Source: Burkholderia sp. WSM2230
GTDB lineage: Bacteria; Pseudomonadota; Gammaproteobacteria; Burkholderiales; Burkholderiaceae
NCBI RefSeq assembly: GCF_000472445.1
Contig: NZ_AXAJ01000024.1
Coordinates: 160 to 63,823 of the forward strand
Length of the DNA: 63,664 nt
Direction of reading: 5' to 3'
Shown here: positions 1 to 8,380 of the stretch, piece after piece
How the letters are laid out: every line of letters begins with the position of its first letter
Numbering within the stretch: the stretch's first letter is position 1
Notes under the pieces: generated by a model
Told to the model about the DNA's origin: nothing
Database searches by the model: none
What the model saw: only the letters and a program-made list of their open reading frames with translations
Made by a program: the position numbers and the translations under genes

Positions 1-203
1 ACGAGCAGATAGGCGATCTCTTCAAACTCGCAATTGCCCGCAATGTCGAGAATGTCGTAGCCGCGATAGTGCAGGTCGTTGCCGGTCTTGCCGACCGTGC
101 ACAGCGCCGTGTTGCCCGCGGTCACGCCGGACAGCGCGACGGATTTTTTCGGTTTGAATGCGCCCGCGTTTGCGGTGCTCGCACTGTTGTCTGCTTCGCT
201 CAT
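1..203 (-). CDS. prpC: 2-methylcitrate synthase, N-terminal part (cut by window edge)
   Basis: Only the first 67 codons lie in the window. PrpC condenses propionyl-CoA with oxaloacetate to 2-methylcitrate in the cytosolic methylcitrate cycle. The visible part carries the PrpC N-terminal signatures KKSVALSGV, GNTALCTVGKTGNDLHYRGY and DILDIAGNCEFEEIAYLLV. The ATG at 203 is preceded by GGAGAC at a good distance, which fixes the start. The gene is divergent from prpR with 216 bp between them. In many proteobacteria prpB comes first in this operon, but no prpB lies between prpR and prpC here. Confidence 0.9.
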   Translation of the reverse strand, partial: MSEADNSASTANAGAFKPKKSVALSGVTAGNTALCTVGKTGNDLHYRGYDILDIAGNCEFEEIAYLL

Positions 204-251
204 CAGTTTGTCTCCAGATGCATTGGGGGATTCTTGACCGCCGCGTTAAAC

Positions 252-266
252 GCAAGGAACGGGCCA
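252..266 (-). promoter_or_regulatory. sigma-54 (-24/-12) promoter of prpC
   Basis: Read on the minus strand the site is TGGCCCGTTCCTTGC. It matches the RpoN consensus TGGCACG-N4-TTGC with one mismatch and has the required 10 bases between GG and GC. It lies about 50 bp upstream of the prpC start, downstream of the inverted-repeat cluster. The neighbouring regulator PrpR is a sigma-54 activator, which supports the call. Confidence 0.8.
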
Positions 267-318
267 CCGCGCGCCGCATACGCTAAGTGCCTGATTTGCC
301 ACACCGGCCGCGTATCGC

Positions 319-367
319 GAAACCGCGGCGGTTTCAGAAACGGAATCTTTTTATTTCAATAATGAAA
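319..367. promoter_or_regulatory. cluster of GTTTC/GAAAC inverted repeats, candidate PrpR enhancer
   Basis: Three dyads built on GAAA/TTTC fall within 49 bp: GAAACCG-CGG-CGGTTTC (319-335), GTTTC-A-GAAAC (331-341) and TTTCA-ATAA-TGAAA (354-367). The cluster is 53-115 bp upstream of the predicted -24/-12 promoter of prpC, as expected for an enhancer of a sigma-54 activator, and also overlaps the prpR upstream region. Binding by PrpR is inferred. Confidence 0.55.
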
Positions 368-419
368 CTGATGCGCGCATAATAACCTGGCCAACCCGAG
401 TCCATTCCGAGCCTTCACC

Positions 420-2396
420 TTGAGCACTGCCCCTTTCGACCCAGCGCCGCGCCCGCGCATCTGGGCGCTTAGCATCAGCCGCCTGCGCGATCTGTTTCTC
501 GACATAGCCGGCGAATATGTGGAGCGCGCGGATTTGCGCATCGTCGCACGAGGTTTCGAAGACGCCGTCCGCGAAATCGAGGCCGCCGGCGCGGGCCGTC
601 CCGACGTCGTGATTGCGGGCGGCTCGAACGGCGCCTATCTGAAGACTCGCGTGGCCGTGCCGGTTGTCATGATCACGCCAACGGGTTTCGACGTGATGCA
701 TGCGCTCGCCCGCGCCCGCCGCGACGGCGCCAAGGTTGCCCTGGTCACGCATGGCAACACGCCCGACGAAATTCGCCGCTTCGTCGCCGCATTCGGGCTT
801 GATGTCACGTTCGCCTCGCATCAATCGGCGCAGGACGCGGAGAGCGTCGTGCTCGACTTGCGCGATCGCGACATCGACGTGGTGGTCGGCCCGGGGCTCG
901 TCACCGATCTCGCGGCGAACGCGGGCATGAGCGCGGTCTTTCTCTACTCGCGCGCTTCGGTGCGCGCCGGCTTCGAGACGGCGCTCGAAGTCGCGCAGGC
1001 AACGCGGCGCGAAACGCTGCGCCGCCAACGGCTCGACAACCTGCTTCAACATCTGCGCGACGGCGTCGTCGCGCTCGATGCCCAAGGACGCGTCGAGGCA
1101 ATGAACCAGCGCCTTGCCGCCGTGCTCGGCATCGATGCGGCCAACGCAGCGGGCCGCGCCTTGCTGGAACTTGCGCCCGATCTCGCCGGCAGTCTCCCCG
1201 ACTCGGACGGCGACGCGTTTTGCACGGTGCGCGGCGCGAGCTACGTCGTGCATCGCGGACCGCTGGCGAGCGGCGGCGCGGCGACAGGTACCGTGCTGAC
1301 ATTCCAGGAATCGCGCGCGGTGGAGCGGCTCGACCGCACGCTGCGTTCGCGTCAACGGGTGCAGCAATTCAGCGCGCGTTACCGGCTGGACGATATCGTG
1401 GGCGCGTCGGAAGCGATGCAACGCGTGCGCGCGCTCGTGCAGCGTTATGCGAGATCGGACGCAACCGTGCTGATTCTCGGCGAAAGCGGCACCGGCAAGG
1501 AAATGGTCGCGCAAAGCATGCATCAGTTGAGCGCAAGGCGCGACTTCGCGTTCGTCGCGATCAATTGCGGCGCGTTTCCCGAGGCGCTGCTCGAAAGCGA
1601 ACTGTTCGGCTACGAGGAAGGCGCGTTCACTGGCGCGCGCAAGGGCGGCAAGGCGGGGCTGATCGAAGTCGCGCATCGCGGCACCTTGTTTCTCGATGAA
1701 ATCGGCGAGATGCCTTTGTCATTGCAAAGCCGTTTGCTGCGCGTGTTGCAGGAGCGCGAAGTCGTGCGGCTCGGTTCGACAGAGCCGACGCGCGTGGACA
1801 TTCGCGTTGTCGCGGCCACGCACCGCGCGTTGACCGAGGGCATCGCAGCGGGGCGCTTTCGTGCCGATCTTTACTACCGGCTCAACATTCTCAGCATTGC
1901 ACTGCCGCCGCTGCGCGAGCGCCCAACGGATCTGCTGCCGCTTGCCGTCGAGCTGCTGTTGCAAGCCGCGGCGCGCGAGCCGCGGCTTGCCGCGCGCCTG
2001 CCCGACGCCGCTGCCGCCGAACGCGTTCTGGCCGCGCTCGCGGAGCCGTTGCAGCGTTATGCGTGGCCGGGCAATGTGCGGGAGTTGCAGAATGTGATCG
2101 AACGAATTGCTGTGGAGCTTGCGGAGATGGAGGCGGACGCCGATGCCGACGCCGAGGCAGGTAACCCGCCGTTGATCACGCGAGACATGCTGCGCAGCAT
2201 CGCGCCTGAAATTGCCGAACCGGCGCACTCGCGTCCGAAGAAAACCGCGTTGACGCTTCGCGAGCGCAGCCGCCATGTGGAAGCCGACGAAATCCGCGCC
2301 GCGCTCGCCGCGCATGATGGCGATCGCGACGCGGTCTGCGACGCACTCGGCATCAGCAAGACGACCTTATGGCGGAAGCTGAACGCGGCGCGCTAG
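420..2396 (+). CDS. prpR: propionate catabolism regulator PrpR (sigma-54 activator)
   Basis: 658 residues. Residues about 1-190 form a PrpR_N sensor domain (DVVIAGGSNGAYL, VALVTHGNTPDEI). A PAS-like stretch follows (VVALDAQGRVEAMNQRL). The AAA+ domain has Walker A GESGTGKE near residue 353 and the sigma-54 contact motif GAFTGA at 401-406. A Fis-type helix-turn-helix lies at the extreme C-terminus (DAVCDALGISKTTLWRKL). In known systems PrpR senses 2-methylcitrate and activates prp genes, and the RpoN promoter upstream of prpC fits. The TTG start is chosen because the sensor domain begins right after it; no clear ribosome binding site is seen. The 3' end overlaps the convergent araC gene by 44 bp. 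Confidence 0.9.
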   Translation: MSTAPFDPAPRPRIWALSISRLRDLFLDIAGEYVERADLRIVARGFEDAVREIEAAGAGRPDVVIAGGSNGAYLKTRVAVPVVMITPTGFDVMHALARARRDGAKVALVTHGNTPDEIRRFVAAFGLDVTFASHQSAQDAESVVLDLRDRDIDVVVGPGLVTDLAANAGMSAVFLYSRASVRAGFETALEVAQATRRETLRRQRLDNLLQHLRDGVVALDAQGRVEAMNQRLAAVLGIDAANAAGRALLELAPDLAGSLPDSDGDAFCTVRGASYVVHRGPLASGGAATGTVLTFQESRAVERLDRTLRSRQRVQQFSARYRLDDIVGASEAMQRVRALVQRYARSDATVLILGESGTGKEMVAQSMHQLSARRDFAFVAINCGAFPEALLESELFGYEEGAFTGARKGGKAGLIEVAHRGTLFLDEIGEMPLSLQSRLLRVLQEREVVRLGSTEPTRVDIRVVAATHRALTEGIAAGRFRADLYYRLNILSIALPPLRERPTDLLPLAVELLLQAAAREPRLAARLPDAAAAERVLAALAEPLQRYAWPGNVRELQNVIERIAVELAEMEADADADAEAGNPPLITRDMLRSIAPEIAEPAHSRPKKTALTLRERSRHVEADEIRAALAAHDGDRDAVCDALGISKTTLWRKLNAAR

Positions 2397-2757
2397 CTTT
2401 TTTCGCGGCGGCGGCGCCATGCTTGCCGGCATTGGCCGTCGCACGCGCGATGAACATGCTCGGCGTCATGCCGCAGCATCGCTTGAAATGCCGGCCGAAA
2501 TGACTCTGATCGAAGAAGCCGACCTCGGTCGCGACCACCGAGCCGGGCACGCCTTCCAGCAGCAGCGTCTGCGCCCGCTGAATGCGCACGCCGCAAAGGT
2601 AGCGATACGGCGACGAGCCATACTGTTGCCGGAACACCGTCGCAAATCGCGACACGCTGAGCGCGGACAACGCGGCGAGTTGCGCGAGCGTCACCGGCTC
2701 GTTGAAGTGGGCCTCGATAAAAGCCCGCGCGGCATTGAGGCTAATGGACTGTTTCAT
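2353..2757 (-). CDS. short AraC-family regulator (DNA-binding domain only)
   Basis: 134 residues, consisting almost entirely of the double helix-turn-helix AraC domain (VTLAQLAALSALSVSRFATVFRQ, then VVATEVGFFDQSHFGRHFKR). There is no room for a ligand-binding domain, followed only by an Ala/Lys/Ser-rich tail. Its ATG overlaps the stop of the upstream oxidoreductase as ATGA, so it is the last gene of the operon and probably translationally coupled. A regulator of its own operon is the simplest reading. A SoxS/MarA-like regulator with other targets cannot be excluded. Its 3' end overlaps prpR on the opposite strand. Confidence 0.8.
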   Translation of the reverse strand: MKQSISLNAARAFIEAHFNEPVTLAQLAALSALSVSRFATVFRQQYGSSPYRYLCGVRIQRAQTLLLEGVPGSVVATEVGFFDQSHFGRHFKRCCGMTPSMFIARATANAGKHGAAAAKKASAPRSASAIRSSC

Positions 2758-3920
2758 GACGTGACGATGCTCGGGCGCAGCGCCGGCTCCTGGGCAAAAC
2801 GCCGAATGGAGAATCTGTCGAGCGGAATCGGTGTGCTGCCTGTATCGACGAGTTCGGCCATCGTCTCGCCTACGCCGGGACCGATCTGAAACCCCGAGCC
2901 GCTGAAGCCGAACGCATAGAAAAGTCCGTCGACCTTGCTGCTTGGACCGATCACCGGCTCGCTGTCGGGCAGATAACTTTCGACGCCGCTCCACACCCGG
3001 ATCACATGCAACGGCGCCAACGCGGGCACGAGCCGCCGCATTTGCGCGAGCTGTCGCACCGTGTTCTGCGGCAGCACCGACGCGCGGCTCGTCACCGCAT
3101 CGGCCGGACCGGCAGGCCCCCCGCCGACAATGATATTGCCGCGCGGAATCTGCCGGAAATAGAGGCTCTCCTGCTTGATGGACGTGAACACGCCCATCGA
3201 CGATTGGAAAACATACGGCACCGGCTCTGTCACGCACATTTGCGGTCCGCTCACTGCGAGCGGCGCGTGTTCGCCGAACTGTTCGGTGAGACGCGTGGCC
3301 CACGCGCCGGCGCAGATCACGAGTTGCGCGGCGTGGTACACGTCGCCGCGCGCGCTTTCCACGCGAAAGCGGCCGCCCTCTTTCTCGACGCGCGCGATCT
3401 CCGTGTTTTCGATCACCTGCGCGCCGAGCCGCGCCGCAGCGCGTCCGAACGCGGGCGCGGCAAGGCGCGGATTCGCGTGACCATCCAGCGGCGAAATGGA
3501 CGCAGCGAGCACTTCGCGGCCGAGAAACGGAAAGCGTCGGAACAGCGCCTGCCCATGCAGCACTTCGAGCTCGAGCCCGTAGGCGCGCGCGTCGATCGCG
3601 TACTGCTCGAAATTCTCGACGTCCTTCTCGTGGTAGCACACGCGTGTATGACCGACCGGCAGGAACTCGACGTCCTCGCCGAGCAGTTCCGCCGAACGCT
3701 GCCATGTGCGCAGCGCGCGATTGGCCATGGCGAGTTGCGGCAGCGCGCGGCCTTGCCGCCGGATGCCGCCGAAGTTCACGCCGCTCGCCTGCTGTCCGGT
3801 CAGTCCTCGCTCCAGCAGGATCACCGAGCGACTGCGCTGACGCAGAAAGAACGCGGTCGTCGTGCCCATGATGCCGCCGCCGATCACGATGACATCGGCT
3901 TCGTTACGCGTCGCGCTCAT
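2754..3920 (-). CDS. FAD-dependent amino/imino-acid oxidoreductase (DadA/HcnC-like subunit)
   Basis: 388 residues of the DAO family. The FAD Rossmann motif VIVIGGGIMGTTTAFFL sits near residue 10, and the FAD-closing GFSGSGFQIGPGVGETMAEL near the C-terminus. This is the size of the catalytic subunit of three-component opine, D-hydroxyproline or HCN-synthase-like dehydrogenases, where it oxidises a C-N bond. The start overlaps the preceding gene (ATGA) and the end overlaps araC (ATGA). The two genes upstream encode the matching NAD(P)/FAD-type subunit and a 2Fe-2S subunit, so a heterotrimer is inferred. The substrate is unknown. Confidence 0.82.
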   Translation of the reverse strand: MSATRNEADVIVIGGGIMGTTTAFFLRQRSRSVILLERGLTGQQASGVNFGGIRRQGRALPQLAMANRALRTWQRSAELLGEDVEFLPVGHTRVCYHEKDVENFEQYAIDARAYGLELEVLHGQALFRRFPFLGREVLAASISPLDGHANPRLAAPAFGRAAARLGAQVIENTEIARVEKEGGRFRVESARGDVYHAAQLVICAGAWATRLTEQFGEHAPLAVSGPQMCVTEPVPYVFQSSMGVFTSIKQESLYFRQIPRGNIIVGGGPAGPADAVTSRASVLPQNTVRQLAQMRRLVPALAPLHVIRVWSGVESYLPDSEPVIGPSSKVDGLFYAFGFSGSGFQIGPGVGETMAELVDTGSTPIPLDRFSIRRFAQEPALRPSIVTS

Positions 3921-5296
3921 TGCGCCTCCTCCTCGGTGAGCGCCACCGGCAGCGGCTTGACCGGTGCCTGGCCGCGCAGCCGTCCCACCGACGAAAGCGG
4001 CACGCAAGCCGCCGCAGCAATGATTTCCGCGCCCGCGTGCCCGCAATAGCGTCCCTGGCAACGGCCCATGCCGACCCGCGAAAACGCCTTGGCGCGATTC
4101 GCCTCCTGCGCGCCCGCTCCGCGAACGACGCGGCGCAGTTCGCCCGCCGTGATCGCTTCGCAGCGGCAAACAATCGTCTCGTCAGGCAGCGACGCGGCGA
4201 ACCTGGCCGGCCACGGAAATGCTTCACGCAGGCCGGCGGCAAAGCGCGAGAAGCGCGCAAGCTCCGCGCGCAAGCCGTCCATATCGCCGATGGCGGCGGC
4301 TTGCACGCCGTGATCCCGCATCGCGGCGAGCGCGGCGAGGCGCCCCGCGCGTTCGGCCGCGTCCGCACCGCGCACGCGCGCGCCGTCGCCGGCGAGATAG
4401 ACGCCCTTGACGCTGCTGCGGCCGTCGCCGTCGATTTCGGGAAGCCACTGCTTCGCGTCGTTATCGAAAACAAAGCGGCAGCCAGCCAGATCCGCGAGCT
4501 GCGTTTCGGGACGCAAGTGATAACCGAGCGCGACCGCATCGCATGCGAATTCGAGGCGTTTGCCGTCAGGCAACGCGACCTCCACGCCGCTCACGCCCGT
4601 TTGCGGCGAACCTTTTATCTCGACCGGCTGCACGCCGCGATAAACCGGCACGCGTGCTTTCGACAACACCCGCGTCAACGCGATGCCTTTTTTCAGCGCG
4701 GCGGGAATGGCGAGCAGGCGCGGCAACGCGGCGACTCGCTGCATGAAAGTCGACGTGTCCAACACGGCTACGATCTGCGCGCCCGCCTTCAGATATTGCG
4801 CGGATACCAGATACAACAGCGGCCCGCTGCCCATCATCACGATGCGCGAGCCGATCGCGCAGCCCTGCGATTTCAGCGCAACCTGCGCGCCGCCAAGACT
4901 ATAGGTGCCAGCCTGGTGCCAGCCCTTCACAGGCATGAGCCGGTCCGTTGCGCCGCTGCAAATGATCAGCACATCGAATGGCAGCGTGCCGTAACGCGTG
5001 CCGCCAACGGTATGCACCGCGTTTGCCGAGATATTCCACACGAGCGTTTCGGGCAGATAGTCGATTCCGCTTTTCAGCGCATCGAAGCTTTGGTGCAACG
5101 AAGCGGCACGCTCGGCCTCGGTGCCGTAGAGCGTGTCGTAGCTGCGCGAAAAACCGTCCGGTTGACGCCGGTAGATCTGTCCGCCGTCGCGCCGGCTTTC
5201 GTCGATAACTGTGGGGCGCAGACCCGCTTGAACGAATGCCTGAGCGGCGCGAACCCCAGCCGGCCCCGCACCGATGATCACTACACGCGGGGCCAT
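3917..5296 (-). CDS. FAD/NAD(P)-binding oxidoreductase with C-terminal BFD-like iron-sulfur domain (HcnB-like)
   Basis: 459 residues. An N-terminal dinucleotide-binding motif (VVIIGAGPAGVRAAQAF) is followed by a second nucleotide-binding site (IVMMGSGPLLYLVSAQYL) near residue 152. The C-terminal 90 residues hold four cysteines in the BFD/Fer2_BFD pattern (VCRCEA, then MGRCQGRYCGHAG). This is the architecture of HcnB and of octopine/nopaline oxidase A subunits, which pass electrons from the DAO-type subunit towards the respiratory chain. The start overlaps the 2Fe-2S gene by 16 bp and the end overlaps the DAO gene as ATGA. An assembled complex is inferred from gene order. Confidence 0.85.
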   Translation of the reverse strand: MAPRVVIIGAGPAGVRAAQAFVQAGLRPTVIDESRRDGGQIYRRQPDGFSRSYDTLYGTEAERAASLHQSFDALKSGIDYLPETLVWNISANAVHTVGGTRYGTLPFDVLIICSGATDRLMPVKGWHQAGTYSLGGAQVALKSQGCAIGSRIVMMGSGPLLYLVSAQYLKAGAQIVAVLDTSTFMQRVAALPRLLAIPAALKKGIALTRVLSKARVPVYRGVQPVEIKGSPQTGVSGVEVALPDGKRLEFACDAVALGYHLRPETQLADLAGCRFVFDNDAKQWLPEIDGDGRSSVKGVYLAGDGARVRGADAAERAGRLAALAAMRDHGVQAAAIGDMDGLRAELARFSRFAAGLREAFPWPARFAASLPDETIVCRCEAITAGELRRVVRGAGAQEANRAKAFSRVGMGRCQGRYCGHAGAEIIAAAACVPLSSVGRLRGQAPVKPLPVALTEEEAQ

Positions 5297-5595
5297 GCGC
5301 CCTCCCCGGCTTCAGCGAGTTTCGTGACGATCGACATGCCCGGCGCCGCTGGCGTGCTGCATGCGCGCAGGCGCTCGCCTTGCGCGGTCCAGACCCAGCA
5401 ATCCTGGCACGCGCCCATCAGACAGAAGCCGGCGCGCCGGCCGTCGCCGAATTCGGATTCGCGCAGCGTGCTGCCGCTCGTGAGTAGCGCGACCATTAGC
5501 GTGTCGCCTTCGGCGGCTTCGCGCACCACGCCGTCCACGGTAATCGGGAAGGTCTTGCGACCGGTTTCCGCGAGCCGTACAAATCGCTGATTCAT
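5281..5595 (-). CDS. small 2Fe-2S protein, HcnA-like subunit
   Basis: 104 residues with the Fer2_4 pattern: cysteines at 58, 63 and 66 (GFCLMGACQDCWV) and at 79 (RACSTP). HcnA and the small subunits of opine and D-hydroxyproline dehydrogenases look like this. It begins at the ATGA junction with the ABC ATPase gene and runs 16 bp into the HcnB-like gene. The start at 5595 (MNQRFV) is preferred over the longer open frame because it lies exactly at that overlap and gives the family length. Confidence 0.85.
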   Translation of the reverse strand: MNQRFVRLAETGRKTFPITVDGVVREAAEGDTLMVALLTSGSTLRESEFGDGRRAGFCLMGACQDCWVWTAQGERLRACSTPAAPGMSIVTKLAEAGEGAWPRV

Positions 5596-7436
5596 GCCGG
5601 GATCGTCTCCAGATTCTGCAAACGGCTGAGCTCGGCCGCCGAGTGATGGCAAAGAATCTCCGCGCCGGAAGGCAGCTTTTTCAGCGACGGCGGCGTGACA
5701 TTGCACACACCGTCGATGCGCACTGGGCAGCGCGCGCGGAACGAACACAGCTCGGGCAGCGCGGCGCTTTCGCCCATAGCGGGCAACGCGCAGGCGGCGA
5801 CGTGCCGCCGCGCGTCGAGCCAGCCGGGTTTTAGTTCGGGCACCGAATCAACCAGCAAGCCGGTGTACGGGTGATACGGCGGCGCGGCGAGCATGTCGCG
5901 CTGTCCTGCTTCCACACGCTGGCCTGCATACAGCACGATCACTTCGTCGCAGATCGCACGCACGGTCGAGATGTCGTGGCTGATGAACATGTACGAGACG
6001 CCCAGTTCGCGGCGCAACTCGGCGAGCAGATCGAGAATCGCGGCGCCTACCACCGTGTCGAGCGCGGACGTCACTTCGTCGCAGAGAATCAGCGCGGGAT
6101 CGGCGGCGAGTGCGCGCGCCAGATTCACGCGCTGCTTTTGACCGCCGGACAGACCCGCTGGCGTGCGCGTAGCGATAGAAGCGGGCAGCTTCACCAGGTC
6201 GAGCAGCGCGAGCATGCGCTTTTTCGCGGCCGCGCCACGCATATGGTGATAGAACGCGAGCGGCCGGGCGAGAATGTCCGCAATCGAATGACTCGGGTTC
6301 AACGCGGTATCCGCGTTCTGAAACACGATCTGGATCTGCCGATACTGCCCGGGCGTGCGGCGCGACAGTTGCGCCGGCAACGGCTCGCCGTTGAACAGCA
6401 CTTCGCCGCGCGCCCGGTCCACGAGACCCGCAACCACGCGCGCAAGCGTCGTCTTTCCCGAACCTGATTCGCCGATCACGCCGAGCGCGCTGCCGCGAAG
6501 TATGGTCAGGCTCACATCGTCGAGCACGCGCACGGCTGGCACGCCGTCGCGGTCAATGCGGCCATAGCCCGCCGACAGTCCGCGAATTTCGAGGAGCGGC
6601 GGCACCGATTCGCCCTTCTGCTGCGGCGTTTGCGATGCCTCCGGGCGGCGCGTCGCGGCGAGCAACTGGCGCGTATAGGCATCGACGGGTGCATCGAGCA
6701 CTTGCGCGACCGCGCCGTTTTCCTTGACCGCGCCGCCGTTCAGCACGACGATGCGATCCGCCATCTGCGCGACGACGGCGAGATCGTGCGACACATACAC
6801 GGCGGTCGTGCCGAGTTCGCGCACCACCTTCTTGAAGGCCGCGAGCACTTCGATCTGCGTGGTGACGTCGAGCGCGGTAGTCGGTTCGTCGAACACGACG
6901 ACAGCCGGATCGGTGATCAACGCCATGGCGGCCATCAAACGCTGCAACTGCCCGCCGGAAACCTGATGCGGATAGCGCTCGCCGATGGTTTCGGGCGCGG
7001 GCAGCGCGAGCGCACGAAAGAGTCCGATTGCCTTGGTACGCGCGGCCTCTTTGGTCATCAACTGATGCAGCAGCGCGGGCTCCGTCACCTGGTCCATGAT
7101 CGTGCGCGCCGGATTGAAGCCGGCCGCGGCGCTCTGCGCGACATAGGCGACGGTGCGCGCGCGCAACGCGCGGCGTCCTTTGGCATCGAGCGCCAGCACG
7201 TCGACGTCGCCGATCCGCACCGAGCCGCCGCTGATCGAGCAGCCCGCGCGCGCATAGCCGAGCAGCGCCAGCGCAATGGTCGTCTTGCCAGAACCGGATT
7301 CGCCGATCAGCGCGAGCACCTCGCCCTTCTTCACCGCAAAGTCGACGCCCTTGACGATCTCCGCCACCGGCCCGTGCGCCGCGCCCGCGACGACACGCAG
7401 CCCCTTCACTTCAATCATGTCCGACTCGGCCATCAT
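5592..7436 (-). CDS. dipeptide/oligopeptide-type ABC transporter ATPase, two fused nucleotide-binding domains
   Basis: 614 residues containing two complete ABC modules. Module 1 has Walker A GESGSGKTT and signature VSGGQLQR with Walker B AVVVFDEPTTALD. Module 2 has GESGSGKTT near residue 318, LSGGQKQR and ALILCDEVTSALD. A C-terminal oligopeptide-transporter extension holds the cysteine-rich CSFRARCPVRIDGVCNVTPP. It powers the two permeases encoded immediately upstream, with overlaps (ATGA) at both ends. The fused DppD-DppF arrangement (YejF/GsiA-like) is common for importers of peptides, glutathione or opines. Confidence 0.92.
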   Translation of the reverse strand: MMAESDMIEVKGLRVVAGAAHGPVAEIVKGVDFAVKKGEVLALIGESGSGKTTIALALLGYARAGCSISGGSVRIGDVDVLALDAKGRRALRARTVAYVAQSAAAGFNPARTIMDQVTEPALLHQLMTKEAARTKAIGLFRALALPAPETIGERYPHQVSGGQLQRLMAAMALITDPAVVVFDEPTTALDVTTQIEVLAAFKKVVRELGTTAVYVSHDLAVVAQMADRIVVLNGGAVKENGAVAQVLDAPVDAYTRQLLAATRRPEASQTPQQKGESVPPLLEIRGLSAGYGRIDRDGVPAVRVLDDVSLTILRGSALGVIGESGSGKTTLARVVAGLVDRARGEVLFNGEPLPAQLSRRTPGQYRQIQIVFQNADTALNPSHSIADILARPLAFYHHMRGAAAKKRMLALLDLVKLPASIATRTPAGLSGGQKQRVNLARALAADPALILCDEVTSALDTVVGAAILDLLAELRRELGVSYMFISHDISTVRAICDEVIVLYAGQRVEAGQRDMLAAPPYHPYTGLLVDSVPELKPGWLDARRHVAACALPAMGESAALPELCSFRARCPVRIDGVCNVTPPSLKKLPSGAEILCHHSAAELSRLQNLETIPA

Positions 7437-8380
7437 GCGTCTCCGTGACTACGGCTGCGACGCCGCAAGTTGTCGATCAGCAGGTTCATGCCGATGGTCA
7501 GCGTGGCTATGGCGACGGCCGGCATCAGGACGGCGGGCGCGCCTTCGGACAGGCCGCCGATGTTCTCGCGCACGAGCGAACCCCAGTCGGCGTTCGGCGG
7601 CTGCACGCCGAGCCCAAGGAAGCTGAGGCCGCTCAGCAGCAGCACGATGAACACGAAGCGCAGGCCGAAATCGGCGAGCATCGGATGAATCATGTTCGGC
7701 AGGACCTCGACCCGCGCGATGTACAGCAGCCCTTCGCCGCGAGCGCGGGCCACCTGAACGTATTCGAGTCCCATCAGATTCAACGCGAGCGAGCGTGAAA
7801 TACGGAATGCGCCGGGAATGTAGGCGAGCGCGGCGACTGTGGTCAGCATGGGGATCGACGAACCGAATGCGGCGATCACGACGAGCGCAAGCACCTTGCT
7901 CGGAATCGAAATGAGCGCGTCCAACAGCCGGCTCAGCACTTCATCGACCCATTTGCCCGACACGGCCGCGAGCAGACCGAAGAACGTGCCGATCACGCTT
8001 GCAAGCATGGCCGCGGCGAGCGCGAGGCCGACCGTATAGCGCGCGCCGTAGAGGATGCGGCTCAGCATGTCGCGGCCCAGGTAGTCGGTGCCGAGCGGAT
8101 ACGCCGCGCTGTAACGGCCGAAAATTTCCGTCGAAGTCAGCGCGCCGCCTTTGTACGGCGCGACGAGCGGGCCGACGAAGGCGACCAGCAGCCAGAACAG
8201 CACAATCACAAGGCCGAGCAGGCCGAGCACCGAAAAGCGGTGCACGAGCCGTTGCAGCGCGCTGGATCGGGCGGGCACGGCAACCGTTACCGGCGCCTCG
8301 ATGACGACTTCATCGCGGCTCACGTCGTACAGATCTGTGCCCGCGTGAGGGATGGGGGTATGGGTAGGTCGGATCATCAT
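7433..8380 (-). CDS. ABC transporter permease, DppC type
   Basis: 315 residues. A cytosolic N-terminus (OppC_N region) precedes the first membrane helix (LGLLGLVIVLFWLLVAFVG). The inner-membrane permease fold has five further hydrophobic segments and the EAA-like loop (EYVQVARARGEGLLYIARVEVLPN). The start at 8380 lies in an ATGA overlap with the upstream permease, and the end overlaps the ATPase gene the same way. It pairs with the DppB-type permease to form the channel of the peptide/opine-type importer. Confidence 0.9.
   Translation of the reverse strand: MMIRPTHTPIPHAGTDLYDVSRDEVVIEAPVTVAVPARSSALQRLVHRFSVLGLLGLVIVLFWLLVAFVGPLVAPYKGGALTSTEIFGRYSAAYPLGTDYLGRDMLSRILYGARYTVGLALAAAMLASVIGTFFGLLAAVSGKWVDEVLSRLLDALISIPSKVLALVVIAAFGSSIPMLTTVAALAYIPGAFRISRSLALNLMGLEYVQVARARGEGLLYIARVEVLPNMIHPMLADFGLRFVFIVLLLSGLSFLGLGVQPPNADWGSLVRENIGGLSEGAPAVLMPAVAIATLTIGMNLLIDNLRRRSRSHGDA

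Noticed and set aside
279..297. TGGCAAATCAGGCAC on the minus strand as a second RpoN promoter
   Set aside because: The distance between GG and GC elements is wrong. The site at 252-266 has correct spacing.
3920..5590. 556-codon open frame on the plus strand
   Set aside because: Antisense to the HcnB-like and 2Fe-2S genes, with Arg/Ala-rich composition and no motif.
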